Origin: Bursaphelenchus xylophilus
Taxonomy: Eukaryota > Nematoda > Chromadorea > Rhabditida > Aphelenchoididae
Direction of reading: 5' to 3'
Length of the DNA stretch: 64,000 nt
Assembly (NCBI GenBank): GCA_904066235.2
Contig: CAJFCV020000003.1
Span: 8,308,001-8,372,000, forward strand
Part shown: positions 41,509-51,924 of the stretch, in pieces
How the letters are laid out: every line of letters begins with the position of its first letter
How positions within the stretch are numbered: position 1 is the stretch's first letter
The notes under the pieces: generated by a model
Seen by the model: only the letters and a program-made list of their open reading frames with translations
The model's database searches: none
Told to the model about the DNA's origin: nothing
Program-made: the position numbers and the translations under genes

Positions 41509-42834
41509 ATGCTGAAGCAATGGCTCAATCTGCATAATCAACGTTCCGTCTTTGCCCTGATTCTGGGCGTTTGCCTCGGGCTGTTTTTGGGGACCTTTTT
41601 GAGTGTGGATGAGCAGAGGGATGTGGATCAATATATCGCTTTAAATTCGTTGAAAACTACGGACAATTTGCGCAATATTTATGTAAAATGTGTGGTCATT
41701 GTGCAACCCTCCAATCCGAAGCCGCACAAATTTGTGGGCTCGATTATTGAGACGTATGGCGCCAGATGTAATCGGACCATCATCTTTAGCAACAGCAATA
41801 AACTTCAACGTCAACTTGGAGGTAGGAAGAGTGACGTTACCCGCTTTATCATGGCCATAAACTTTTTAAATCATCTCGCAAAAACCATCGTCAAATATAC
41901 ATACATGTACATAGTAATCTTTCAGATTACGCCGACGTTTTTACAATCGACAGTTCCTATGGTTGGACATCATTTTCGATCTTCCATCGAGTCGCTGAAT
42001 TCATTCACAAAGAAAAGACTACAGTAAAAGCTGATGCAATCGTGTGGACGGTCTTCTTAAACGAGCAGAATTACATTATCCCCGAGAATCTGAGATTAGT
42101 GGCCGCTGGGTACACCAAGGAACAAGCAGTTATCCTGGGGAAACTCCAAGATTATAGGTCAGCTGATTTTTTTACTGTAGATGTTAGAACTCATACTTTA
42201 TATAACTAATGCATTTTCTGATTTTTCAGATCTCCCTTCTCATATTTCTTCCCCTTTTTCGATAATCACGGGTTTGCTTTGGATGCCGGCCTGGCCATGT
42301 CATCCAATGCCTTAGGGCTTGTTGCTGATTACAGTTGTAAGCCCGGTTGGTTGAGTCCCTTCTACTCCGGGAAAGGGCTTTTACAATGCGCCAAAACCAA
42401 AGGAATCTTGGTTGTGGATCCTGTTGATGAGGTAGGTCTATTAGCTCGTACATATATATTATACATACGTACAATAAAAGACATGGCAAGAATTCGGTAT
42501 TAAATGTATTAATGTTACTATGTTTAAATCGCTTTTGTAGGAAGGATACCACTTGTTTGTCGAGGAAAATCTGCGGAATCTCTTTTCGACCGGTCAATTT
42601 ACAAAGAAAGAAAAGTCGTTTGAGGTAATTTCTCGCAATTTTTTACTTCTTTATGACTGTAATTGGCATTGTATGAATACAGTGTTAAAAAAATTCGTGA
42701 CTTTATTTTGGTTTCAGGACGCCGGAAGCAAAGCCAATTGCTGTAGCGATCGGTTAATTTCGGTGGGACGTGTGGCTCATCGTGATCTCCGGGTAATGGA
42801 ATACTTTGCATATCATGTGAAAGTGGTTGGGTGA
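41509..42834 (+). CDS. C1GALT1C1: Cosmc-like (C1GALT1C1) core 1 galactosyltransferase chaperone homologue
   Basis: Five exons (41509-41821, 41926-42157, 42230-42431, 42541-42624, 42718-42834) encode 315 residues, near the 318 of human Cosmc. It is type II: a short cytosolic MLKQWLNLHNQRS, a TM segment VFALILGVCLGLFLGTFLSV, then a lumenal domain related to beta-1,3-galactosyltransferases (GT31). Recognisable parts are VIVQPSNPKPHKFVGSIIETYG, a VWTVFLNEQNYIIPENLRL block where the catalytic DDDTY of C1GALT1 would stand, DAGLAMSSNALGLVADYS and NCCSDRLISVGRVAHRDLRV. Loss of the DxD motif indicates a Cosmc-type chaperone rather than an active T-synthase. It should act in the ER to fold core 1 synthase for O-glycan assembly. 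The 3' end converges on the LRR gene. Confidence 0.8.
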
Positions 42835-42842
42835 AAAAGATA

Positions 42843-42848
42843 TTTATT
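42843..42848 (-). terminator. Poly(A) signal of the LRR gene
   Basis: AATAAA on the minus strand, 108 nt past the TAG at 42956. It lies inside the opposite gene's 3' UTR, so the two 3' ends overlap. Confidence 0.5.
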
Positions 42849-42870
42849 ATTTATATGTATAATAGTTTCA

Positions 42871-42876
42871 AATAAA
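42871..42876 (+). terminator. Poly(A) signal of the Cosmc-like gene
   Basis: AATAAA 37 nt after the TGA at 42832-42834. Confidence 0.65.
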
Positions 42877-42955
42877 TTTTGAATTAAATAGAATCTCAGT
42901 TAGTAATACTCAGTACAGTCGCTATCTAGAATGATAAGTGAGGATGGACGTGTGT

Positions 42956-45155
42956 CTAAAAGTTCATGAGGAGAAGAAAGACGAGGATGCAGAAAAATGT
43001 ACAGACATCTGAGGCGGCAGTTGAGATCTCCGCTTCGTATTGAGTTCTCCTTATACCATCCGGAATGAAGACTTCCGAGACCGTGGGCTTCGAAGTGATG
43101 GGTACTGGATCCGGCTCTTTGGTGGTCAAGGGCTCACAACCCAAGGGCTTAAAGTAGGCCAGGGCTTTGAAGGCTTCACTTCTATCACAGTAGTTCTCCG
43201 AAAGGATTACTTGATCCTGGAATTTCATAAATTTGAAAAACAAAGTCGACGGGGTCAATTACACTTCTATGTACTTTATCATCGATTTTAAACTCAATTT
43301 TCTCAAATCATAGTCAATTTAAAATTTTACACTTGTTGTTCCGCTTACCTTATGAAATTGGATCCATTGCATTTCGCAACTGCAATGTAGCGTATTCTCG
43401 CTGAACACCAATTTATGAGCAGTATGTAGCAGACATTCGGGTGAGCCCAGAGGTTCTCTGATCGTGGTGTAGCTGATCAACAGCACTCCCACATTCTCCA
43501 TGCCCACGAATGCCCGAGGCGAAACCCGCCCGATATGACTTGTTTGGATTTGCAGACTTCCGACCGTAAAGAGGCCAGAGAATGTGTTCTCCTCCAACTT
43601 TCCGAGTCTGCATTCGCGGATTTGAATCTGCAAAATTTCTTACAGTCGAATTCTTAAATTTCCTGCAGAAATCTTGTTTCGAATCAAAATTCTCTCTTCA
43701 AAAACTGAGGAAGTCAAATATCCCGTCAAATCAAAACTTGATCGCTGCCCTCTGGCATTTTTTGAAAATAAATATCCCATCAAAATGCGGTCGCTGTCAT
43801 GAAATCTTATCCCTCTTACCTGATTAACATGACTCAGCTGGTCGAAGATCCCATTGAACAGATTGAGCGTCGAATCCAAGATAGATAAACTGTGAACACG
43901 TGAGGTATTGGAAAAGGAATTCAGCGAGAGGACACAGGCCCCTTTCAGAGTGAAGAAATCGAGCCGGGAGATCGAGGAGAGACCATTCGGCTCCACCGTG
44001 TAGCAGCGGTCTTCAATGTAGAGTTCACGAAGATTGTGGGCATTTCTGAAGGAAATACGATGTAAACCGAGTATTACGGTTGAATTGAAATCTTCTCAGG
44101 TTTTATAAAAAATGAAAAAGCCTCACTTGAAAGCATAAGCATGAATTTTTTCGATTCCATTGTTTTTGAGCAAAATTCGAAGAGGATTCTGATTCCCTAT
44201 GGAGGAGAAAGCGAAGCGATGGATCTCGCGGAGTTTGGGATTGCCAGCAATGTTCAGTAGCCTGAAAAAAATGTAAATGCCAACAGAAAAAAACAATTCC
44301 TTGGATTTTCAAACATTCAGTTTGCATAAATTTCAAAGTCTAAAAAAGTTCATAATTTCTTAATGTTTCGAATTAAAAGTCATCATAAATTCCACTAAAA
44401 ATCTTGCATAAAACAAATTTTAATCATATTGATCGTAATGTTTGATCGTTTCTTCTCATTTTTCATCCCATTTTGCCTCTTTAAAATTGATTACTTTAAT
44501 TTTTGCAGCCCTTTGAATGCGTATTTGTCGATCACATCCAGCTTATTGCAATTCTCAATCCGCAACTCCTCCAACGCCCCAAACTTGCGGAAGGAGTTCT
44601 TCTCGAGGGTGGTGATGGTACAATTGCGTAATGTAATCTTCTCGTAATGGGTTGGCCATTCCGCGGGGATTCGGTCCAGCTCCAGTTCAGAGCACTCAAG
44701 CTAAAAAACAAAGAGGGAATTTGGGGGGGAACCAAAAAACTTTTTCCTCCGATTTTTTATATTGGCTTAGTTATAAGTTGAAGAGGATATAAGACCTATT
44801 CCGGTTGGATTGAGACGGCTTTAGGCAGTTTTTGCGGCTAAAAGGTCGAGGGTTATGCGGGAAGAGGGCTAAAAAGTGACGTAAATTGGTCGAAATAGGG
44901 CCGAGATTTGAGAAATCAAGAAACGATGACTAAAAAACGTCGCATGATCATTTTACAAGTCAAAGAATACCCAAAACCTGAAAAAACGGCCAAAATCGGA
45001 GGAAGATTGGAAAACATGAACCCCAGAAAACTTACGGTCCTTCCCGCGCACTTGCACCCTTGCACACACTCGCCCGGTCTCTCCGTCGAATCCTCCTCGC
45101 CATTACACCATATAACTGTCAGCAGCCCGATGATCAAGCCCAAGTCCAATCTCAT
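42956..45155 (-). CDS. Extracellular leucine-rich-repeat protein, membrane- or GPI-anchored
   Basis: Six exons (45155-45036, 44700-44495, 44261-44127, 44045-43820, 43627-43349, 43216-42956) encode 408 residues. The signal peptide MRLDLGLIIGLLTVIWCNG is followed by an LRR N-cap (CVQGCKCAGRTLEC), then about eight to ten degenerate LRRs (ITLRNCTITTLEKNSF, LEELRIENCNKLDVIDKYAF, LRILLKNNGIEKIHAYAF, LQIQTSHIGRVSPRAF and others). The LRR C-cap includes NTLHCSCEMQWIQF and ENYCDRS...LGCEP. A Pro/Thr-rich stalk leads to a hydrophobic C-terminus (FFCILVFLLLMNF) with no cytosolic tail, which fits GPI attachment better than a signalling receptor. Nematode LRR-only extracellular proteins have roles in cuticle/ECM organisation and neuron shape. 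Orthology is not resolved here. Confidence 0.85.
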
Positions 45156-47219
45156 GCTAATGGGCCGCGGAAACGCCGCGAATTATGCATTTGTGCGAAC
45201 ACTGAAGTTACAACACAGCTGCTTTTCGTAAGTGAGCGGTAGAAGGTGTTGGGGGAGTTTGTTGGCAACAAAAAATAGCTGATTAATTATATTTTAGCGC
45301 CCGAAGGAAATAAATGACATTAGTTGGGGGAGAAAGGCGGGCCGGAGGAAATGGCTGACAGATTTTGAGATATTGATGCCAGAAAAGGTATACGTTACAA
45401 TTATATTTTGGAAGGTCCAATTTAACAATTTGAAAAACCAAGCATATCGAATAAATGACAGAAACTGCCCATATACGGCTACTAACCACAGAAGAGACCT
45501 CATAATACACCTTAAGCTTCCTTTAGAAACCGTGATATTCAATTTACCATCAATTACAATGCTAATCGCCTTCCAAAATTATGATCTATAATGATCTCTC
45601 CAATCAAAAACAATTAGTACCCTTCTTTCATCCCGAGGCAGATTCGCTGTCAAAACTCGCGTTAAAAAGTAATTAGGGAGTATAAGAGCGGGCAGGGGTC
45701 AGCGGAAAGGTGATGACTTGTGGGGAGATGATTATGGATGGACCCTTGAGTGGCGCCCTAAGTTGACAAGTCTCTGATGCCCTCCGGGCCTGGGGCTTTA
45801 AGTGCAGGAGAGGAGGGGTGGATAAGGAGGAGTCAAAAACATGCCGACACGCGAAAACTTGCGGGCCCAGATCCACTCGTCTTGTATGTTATGTATATGA
45901 TTTGGCTTTGATGGAAATTCGAGAAGACCTCGGGGCAAATGTCTTTAAGCGGAAAGTGGAAATATTCAAGGCCTCCGAGCACACCTGCTGCTCTTTTTAT
46001 TCGGCCCAAACTTGGCCGTCTCTCGAAAACAGTTCGTTTCCAAAGACGGGAAGAAAACAGCCTTAAGGCATGGAATCGTCGGTACGAATAGGTTGAAATG
46101 GCCGAAAATCTGACCTTTTAGGGATTCGGAGCAAAATCGCTGACTAATCTAGCCAGTCTTTCGACTACAACAGGCCTTACTAACAAAGTAAGATGTATAG
46201 GACTTCTGTACAACGAAACCTGCCTCAACAACGAAAAATTTCAGTAGTCCTTTGCGATTTGTTGCGCAGGGCTTTCACTGTGTCCCATTTTTTTTAACTC
46301 TTAAGATTGCCTTTTTGGAAAATCTTGGCCATTAGGCGGCGGATGACTAAAACCCCCAAAAGCCGCTGAATTCCTCAAATCCGCGGTTCATTTGCATACG
46401 CAAACATCACAAATTGGGGCGTTAAAACGTCAAAAATATGCGGAAGGAAGGCCTGAATGCCCGTTTAATAGCTTATATCCTGTTTTAATGTTCGCCAAAA
46501 AACGACAAGACACCGAACATGGGTGGCCACAATAACATAAATTGTATGTAGAAAGATTATAGTTCTGGAAATTGTAGCCGTATCCTTCCAAATGCTGCGG
46601 AGAAAAGGCAATTTTTTGGCAAAGTTAATGGAGCTTGCCTAAGGTATCATAATATAATTTTTTGAGCATGGCCAAGATTTTTGCAAAATTTGGGACAAAA
46701 TGAAGATAATAATAAAGGAAGGCGGGCTTATTCAGCGATTTCCAACCACCCACAAAAGGCTTTGAATCCTTTCTACATGACCGAATGCGGGAAAAGAGAA
46801 AAAAACATACGCTAAATCATGTTTTCAGGTGCAATTTGGCAAGATACGCTTGTAATTTGATGGAATTTGTTGTGTCACGGCTGTTGTAACAAGGTAGTCC
46901 CCGGTTTGATGTTAGAAAACCGATTTCACATCAACGCAAGCACGTTATTACCACCAACATATTATTCTCGAACATTACGAAAAAATGAACTCCAAGAATA
47001 AATCCAATAACTGTAGATGACACTTACCCATGCGTAACATATTTGGTATCAAACAAAATGGGGTTGTCTGAGGATTCAGGGAAAAAAGAATTTTAAGATT
47101 TGGCCAAAACTGAAGAAGTTATAGTCAATTCAAATCGGGCCACAAAGATGCCCCACCCTGTATATGAATTTTGATAAAAATCGATGCTATAGTATTACAT
47201 GACTGCTGACTTCAAAAAA
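45156..47219. other. Intergenic, 2.1 kb, with repeat remnants toward its right end
   Basis: The left part presumably holds the LRR-gene promoter. I see no gene. From about 46911 the sequence matches an inverted copy near 55.4 kb (see the repeat entry). A CCCCACCCTGTATA string near 47150-47163 looks like the end of a Tc1/mariner-type element next to a TA site, but no matching left end was found. Confidence 0.45.
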
Positions 47220-47548
47220 GGGCGTCACGACACTTGCGGGCAACCACTTTGCGGGCAAAATTTGGGGGGGTCACATTTGCGGGCAGCTGAAACATTTGCG
47301 GGCAGCTGAGACATTTGCGGGCAACCGGCACTTGAGGGTAACAGGGTGGAGGTGGAAAAATTACGGCGATATTTTGGAAATTTGCCGACATTTGCCCGCA
47401 AAGTGGCTGCCCGCAAAAAATTTGCCCGCAAACTGGTTGCCCGCAAAGTGGTTGCCCGCAAGTGTGCGCCCGCCCAAAAGAGCTCCAATTAAGACCATGG
47501 TTGATAATAATAACACACGATCTTGAATCGTCAATATCAGCCATTCTG
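46911..47548 (+). repeat. Dispersed repeat copy A, interrupted by insertions
   Basis: Three blocks (46911-46978, about 47161-47200, 47500-47548) match, in the same order and inverted orientation, the shorter copy at 55308-55495. Examples are GTTAGAAAACC, ACATCAACGCA, TTATTACCAC, ATGAATTTTG and CGTCAATATC followed by GCCATTCTG. The extra length in copy A is taken up by about 180 bp (46979-47160) and by the inverted-repeat element at 47221-47475. Confidence 0.6.
47221..47475. mobile_element. MITE-like inverted-repeat element built from TTTGCGGGCA units
   Basis: Positions 47231-47258 and 47437-47464 are perfect 28-bp inverted repeats. The similarity continues imperfectly outward to a GGGCG/CGCCC pair. 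Inside, TTTGCGGGCA units occur several times in the left half and their complement TGCCCGCAAA several times in the right half. An AAAAG (47216-47220 and 47476-47480) flanks it as a possible target duplication. Reading frames across it (repeating LRAT-like peptides) are artefacts of the repeat. It has no transposase, so it would be non-autonomous. Confidence 0.7.
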
Positions 47549-47898
47549 TAAGTAGAGCCCACGACATGTAAATACAGAACATGGACTATTTCGTTTGAAG
47601 TAGGTGGACTACGGCCTTTATGGAAAGTTGTTGACTGTACTTGTGACACCGCGGATAACGGGTTCTTTTAATTTATTTTCAGTCTGTCATCCTAAGAAGG
47701 GTTCAGATCAACAAAATAAAGGCTGTAATAACATCAAATGTCAGTATATGTAAAACCGGTGAGTTTTTTCTTAACCTTGTTTACTCGCACACAAGCAAAC
47801 GTTGCTTATTTTTTAGAGTGCAAACAATATTTTCGCTCCTCTTGGACGCCAGTTTCTTCTCTCATTTTGCCCATTCTCGATCGCTGCTGCGAATCGAT

Positions 47899-48642
47899 AT
47901 GGTCAAGATAATACGCGTTTCTTTTCTGTTTTCCATATTTTACTATGCAAGCGCACTTGACGGACGGTTCGAAAGCCCCTGGTGGTATGTTTCGTTGGAT
48001 TCCTTGGCATATTGATGTTCAGGGAGCAGAAAAGTTGGGGTCCGACCACTACCGAGGGGCCGCCGCAGCCAGGAGTGCGGACCCGAAGCTTATCCGGAAC
48101 ATTTGCGTCCGACGGCAGAAAACAAACCAACGCCGATGTCATTCTGCTGATCACCGTCGGGTTGCGAGACGGATTTGCAATCAGAAGAGTGAAGGCATTC
48201 AATGATCGGGTTTACTTGGATCGATACAGAAGAAGTTATTGGCTGGGGACGAGATATTATGCCCAAGTAAGGGGAGCCCTGAGTTTTAAACGCCGCTTTT
48301 TCCAGGACAACTTGTATTATCTCGAGACCCGGGACACCTGCATTTACAACATGGATCCCGAAGAACGGAATGAAATTGAATACGAAGACGGGGAGCCTAT
48401 TTCTCAAGTAGTTTTTCAGTATGTTTTAATTTTTTTTTAAATTTTTCTACAACATAATTCACAATATTTTTAGATGCCAACGGTACGCCCAATATTGCTG
48501 TGGCCTTGATTGTTGCCAGAATACTTTCAAGAGGCAAGCTGATCTGATCTATGGGAATTCACTGGAAGCTAAGAATGCCGTAATGAGTGTAACCTCGTCT
48601 GTGATAGTTCTCATGTTTTTGGCTTTAGTCTGCTTGTTTTGA
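47899..48642 (+). CDS. CX-module secreted/anchored nematode protein
   Basis: Three exons (47899-47984, 48023-48418, 48474-48642) with introns of 38 and 55 nt encode 216 residues. The signal peptide MVKIIRVSFLFSIFYYASA is followed by a Pro/Thr/Gly-rich spacer (about 30-65) and a basic Tyr-rich part (RYRRSYWLGTRYYAQ). The CX module is the six-cysteine pattern CIYNMDPEE, VVFQCQRYAQYCC, GLDCC. The C-terminus has a hydrophobic stretch (SSVIVLMFLALVCLF) that ends the protein, as in a GPI signal or tail anchor. The CX module is a nematode-expanded domain of unknown function. A longer open frame extends 27 codons upstream, but without an ATG. Confidence 0.75.
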
Positions 48643-48680
48643 GACCATTGTATATATTAAATAGCAGGGTTGACTGTAAT

Positions 48681-48686
48681 AATAAA
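48681..48686 (+). terminator. Poly(A) signal of the CX-module gene
   Basis: AATAAA 38 nt after the TGA at 48640-48642. Confidence 0.6.
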
Positions 48687-49472
48687 GCAAAATGAAAAAC
48701 ACGTCGAGGCAATTGTTAGGCTCGTGACAAATTTGTCTAAACTTTTTGAGTTTCCTCAAAATCTGGGCGTCGTATTTGGGTACTTACCCTGATAGGTGAA
48801 ATTCAAATTGACCATTGAAAATAGGGTTACAACAAATAAACTCGGCCCCAAACGAAGCCTGTCCCAAAAGAAGAGAAGTCTTATTTTTTGATCTCTCCGC
48901 ATGGGTCATCTTCGGATCAACCCGCTTCTTTAGAGCTTATCCTCTCTTTCATTCTCAGACATACAATATGTAAATACCCGCAGGCCATTTGCGGGTTTCT
49001 TTCATTTTTTACCCAAAAAAACCGCCGGCCCGAAAAACCCCTCCGGGCGGAACGTTTCGGTTGAAGAGAAACGGGACCCATGAGAATCGATTTGGGAATG
49101 GGGCTGGGAAATGGGAACGGTTCGGAGAATGCAACTTGCCTACGGAAATTTGACGAATTTTGAGTAAAACTATACATACTATATGTAGATACTTGCATAA
49201 GTGGTGATCGGTTTGCTTTATACTCAATCCTCTTGCTTTGGGGTTTACTTATGGGGGAGTACCTCAATGAGAATATATGTAGTAATAAAAAGCGGAAAAA
49301 TAGAGCTTAATTCAGAGTTACGATACTGAAAATCCCAGTTTTTTTGGAGGATTTATGACCTCTGGGACTTCGTTGACGTTGACACATTACTTTTTATGCG
49401 ACTTTATATGGGACATAGAGTTGATATGTGTGTTGAATGAAGCCATTCAACGAGCATATTTGTTGAGATTCA

Positions 49473-49677
49473 GTTAGATTTTCGGCGTGTATTACTTCTC
49501 ATACAAAAGCCCAAATTTTTACTCGAAGGCGGCCTCTGCTAAGCGCAAGTCAGAATTTTCATTGATCAAAAGATGGATCGGGATGTCTGCAAAGTTTGAA
49601 ATAGATCTGCCGGTCTCTCGTCGAGCAATGTATGCCTGGGAAATCTCGTCTAAAAACAAACACTACTCGTTTCAGGT
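49473..49677 (+). other. Possible isolated exon, weak
   Basis: An open plus-strand segment encodes about 65 residues with protein-like composition (KFEIDLPVSRRAMYAWEISS). It may begin after GAGATTCAG and ends at TTTCAG followed by GTCTCA, a poor donor. No ATG-proximal exon or downstream partner is evident. It could be an exon of the gene at 50358 or a decayed fragment. Confidence 0.2.
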
Positions 49678-50357
49678 CTCATAATAATAAATTCATAGAA
49701 GTTTTGATGAGTTCCTCGTCTTTTCGTAATTTTTGATCTACAAATGGGACAGAATTTTAAATGACGGCCTGTCGATGTAAAGTCAGGCTAAAATAAGCTC
49801 TTTATGACAAATGGATTAGCCTGTATCAAAGAAAAGATGATTTATTTATAACTTTACAATAATTTGTTTACTTTAAAAATTCTTAGCATAGAGGTTCTAG
49901 TCATTTTTAGTTCGCAGCCTCAAAAACACTTTACTCGTCATTCATTGCCAACCCATGTACATTTCGACTTTCCGCGCACTTTTAGCCACTTATTCCATCT
50001 ATCGTGTTTCGAGGCAATTAGGCCCTGAGGGCATTTCTCTTTAAATTACTCGATTGATTTCGCCGAAAATATTCCGGTTTAGAACTTAATTTGCCCTCGA
50101 GGGGTTCGACCTCAAACCGCTGAAATCCCACTTTTCCCCGGCTTTTTCGGCCCCATTCTTATATAGTTTTAAGCGAGGGGCTTCTGCCCTGCGGATAAAA
50201 CGGCGCTCTTTTCTCCGTTTCGCCTTTTCCATGCCCTCCGGCCATGTATTCTCGAAAACCCGAAAGTTGAGCCTTTAATTCTTTGTTTGGCTGAGGAATT
50301 GCGAGCACGTTGTTGAAGCTGTAGAACGTGTCTTTTCTTTCAGCGCCCGAGGGTTTT

Positions 50358-51924
50358 ATGGATTTGCTGGGGATCCGGGAGAACACCGCCTCCAGACCGT
50401 CGCTCATTTCGTCCATTTGGTCGTTGCAAGTGCAGACACAGGTAAATTTTGGCGGTTTTTGAGGATATATCGAATTTTCTGACATTCTCAGGTAAATTTA
50501 GGGGTACCAAAAAGACGCTGCAAAAATTGGGTTTATCTCCTGAGGAAGTTTTTGTATTGAAGTGTTTCGTTTGTTTTGAAGAAAAGATTCAAAGTCAAAA
50601 ATAAAAATGTGACAGCGGGTTTCATTTTGCTGCCTTTCTTTTGGATTTCAAGGATGTAACATCAGATAAGCCGCATTTGAAAAATAAATAACTGTAAAGC
50701 CAAGGGAGCAAAGCAAATTAAAATCTTGTTTGGAAACACTACTCACACAACTTTTTGTCTAAAAAAAACTAATTTCAGAGGGTATAACTATATATGTAGT
50801 TTATACACCTTTTAATCTTTCAAAAATACGTTCTTATATTAATTACGTGCATGGCTTACAAAATGTTACCGAAGATTTTTCTCAGCTCTCATCAAAATCT
50901 GATGGTTGAGAATTTAATTCCAGGGAAGCGATTATTTATGGCCGGCCATTTTCATCTCAAATTCAATGTGAAATTCCATTTATTTTCACCTCATTGGCCA
51001 TTTATCCAATGCTGTTTTTAGATTTTTTCGTTTTTCATTTTCCCGAATTCCGCATTTCTCCTTTGATATTCATCATGACATCATAATCTCTGGATATCAA
51101 AATGATGATTAAAAAATGTTCGAAAATACGGAGAAAAACATTCGGGTTATTTTAAGAGACAAATTTCATCATTCATATGTAACAATGAAATCTCACCAAG
51201 TCGAAAGAAAAGTTTTAATAGACAATTTTCAGCAAGAGCCGACCTCACTTGAACTCGGCTCACAGCAATCACTCCCTCCACTGCCCGAAAATGTCGCCGA
51301 AAGTAGTAGCAACGAGAATTCGAATCAATTGAGGCATACCAAAAGTTTATCAGGTAAGAATTTCAACTTTTTTTGTGGATTAGATCAGGTGAAATTACCG
51401 TATTTTACAACTGCTAAATTATTTTTGAGTTACATAAGACAAAAATAAATTTTTTTAGATGGGTTGAAAACAGACCGAAGAGGTCTGACGGGCAGATCTT
51501 GATGAAAATTTACATTTTATAATTAGAGCGAAAGTTTTACAATTCCATGCTCGGCGCTTGCCAAAATAACCGAGATTTTTGTGTCGAAAGTTGGGGAAAT
51601 TTTGGCCCTTCATTGCTATAATTTTTTTTCAAAAGATGTATTCCTTTGAAATGTCATACTCTTACACGTCAACAGCCGTTTTTCATTTTGCGTTTTCCAG
51701 AATTACACATGTTATTCCGTGACGACGAGAAAGGCTGTCGGATTCAAGAGGCGCCTTCATTCGTATGGCGAAAAGAGAACCCGCAAAACAACGAAACCAA
51801 AATTACGAAGCAGCAGAAAGAGAGGAACATCACTGAATGGCTGCAGCAATTGCAATTCAACGATAGCCAGGCCATGAGCACCTCAGTGTCGCCGACTCTG
51901 AGCAGTCGGATCGACCAAAGTTGA
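50358..51924 (+). CDS. Unrecognised small protein, three-exon model
   Basis: Exons 50358-50441, 51233-51353 and 51701-51924 join in frame to 142 residues. The strong acceptor TTTTCTTTCAG ends 14 nt before the ATG, and donors CACAG/GTAAAT and ATCAG/GTAAGA are good. The product is hydrophilic, has no signal peptide or membrane segment, and is rich in Gln, Ser, Glu and Asn: a QEPTSLELGSQQSLPPLPEN region, then DDEKGCRIQEAPSFVWRKEN and a basic-to-Gln helix-like KQQKERNITEWLQQLQF, ending SPTLSSRIDQS. I do not recognise a family. An alternative start is the ATG at 51116, which reads directly into exon 2 without an intron. A minus-strand open frame (50485-50159) overlaps exon 1 but has no supporting splice or start context. 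Confidence 0.5.

Larger units (their letters stand above)
48643..50357. other. Intergenic, 1.7 kb
   Basis: No confident gene. A coding-like stretch on the plus strand (about 49473-49677) is described separately. Palindromic GC patches near 49020-49056 and ordinary AT-rich sequence fill the rest. Confidence 0.4.

Noticed and set aside
47225..47649. Open frames with repeating LRATTLRA-like peptides on both strands
   Set aside because: They are translations of the TTTGCGGGCA inverted-repeat element and not a protein gene.
50159..50485. 108-residue minus-strand open frame overlapping exon 1 of the small unknown gene
   Set aside because: The plus strand has a strong acceptor, ATG and donor in the same place that join in frame to two further exons; the minus frame has no family match or splice context.
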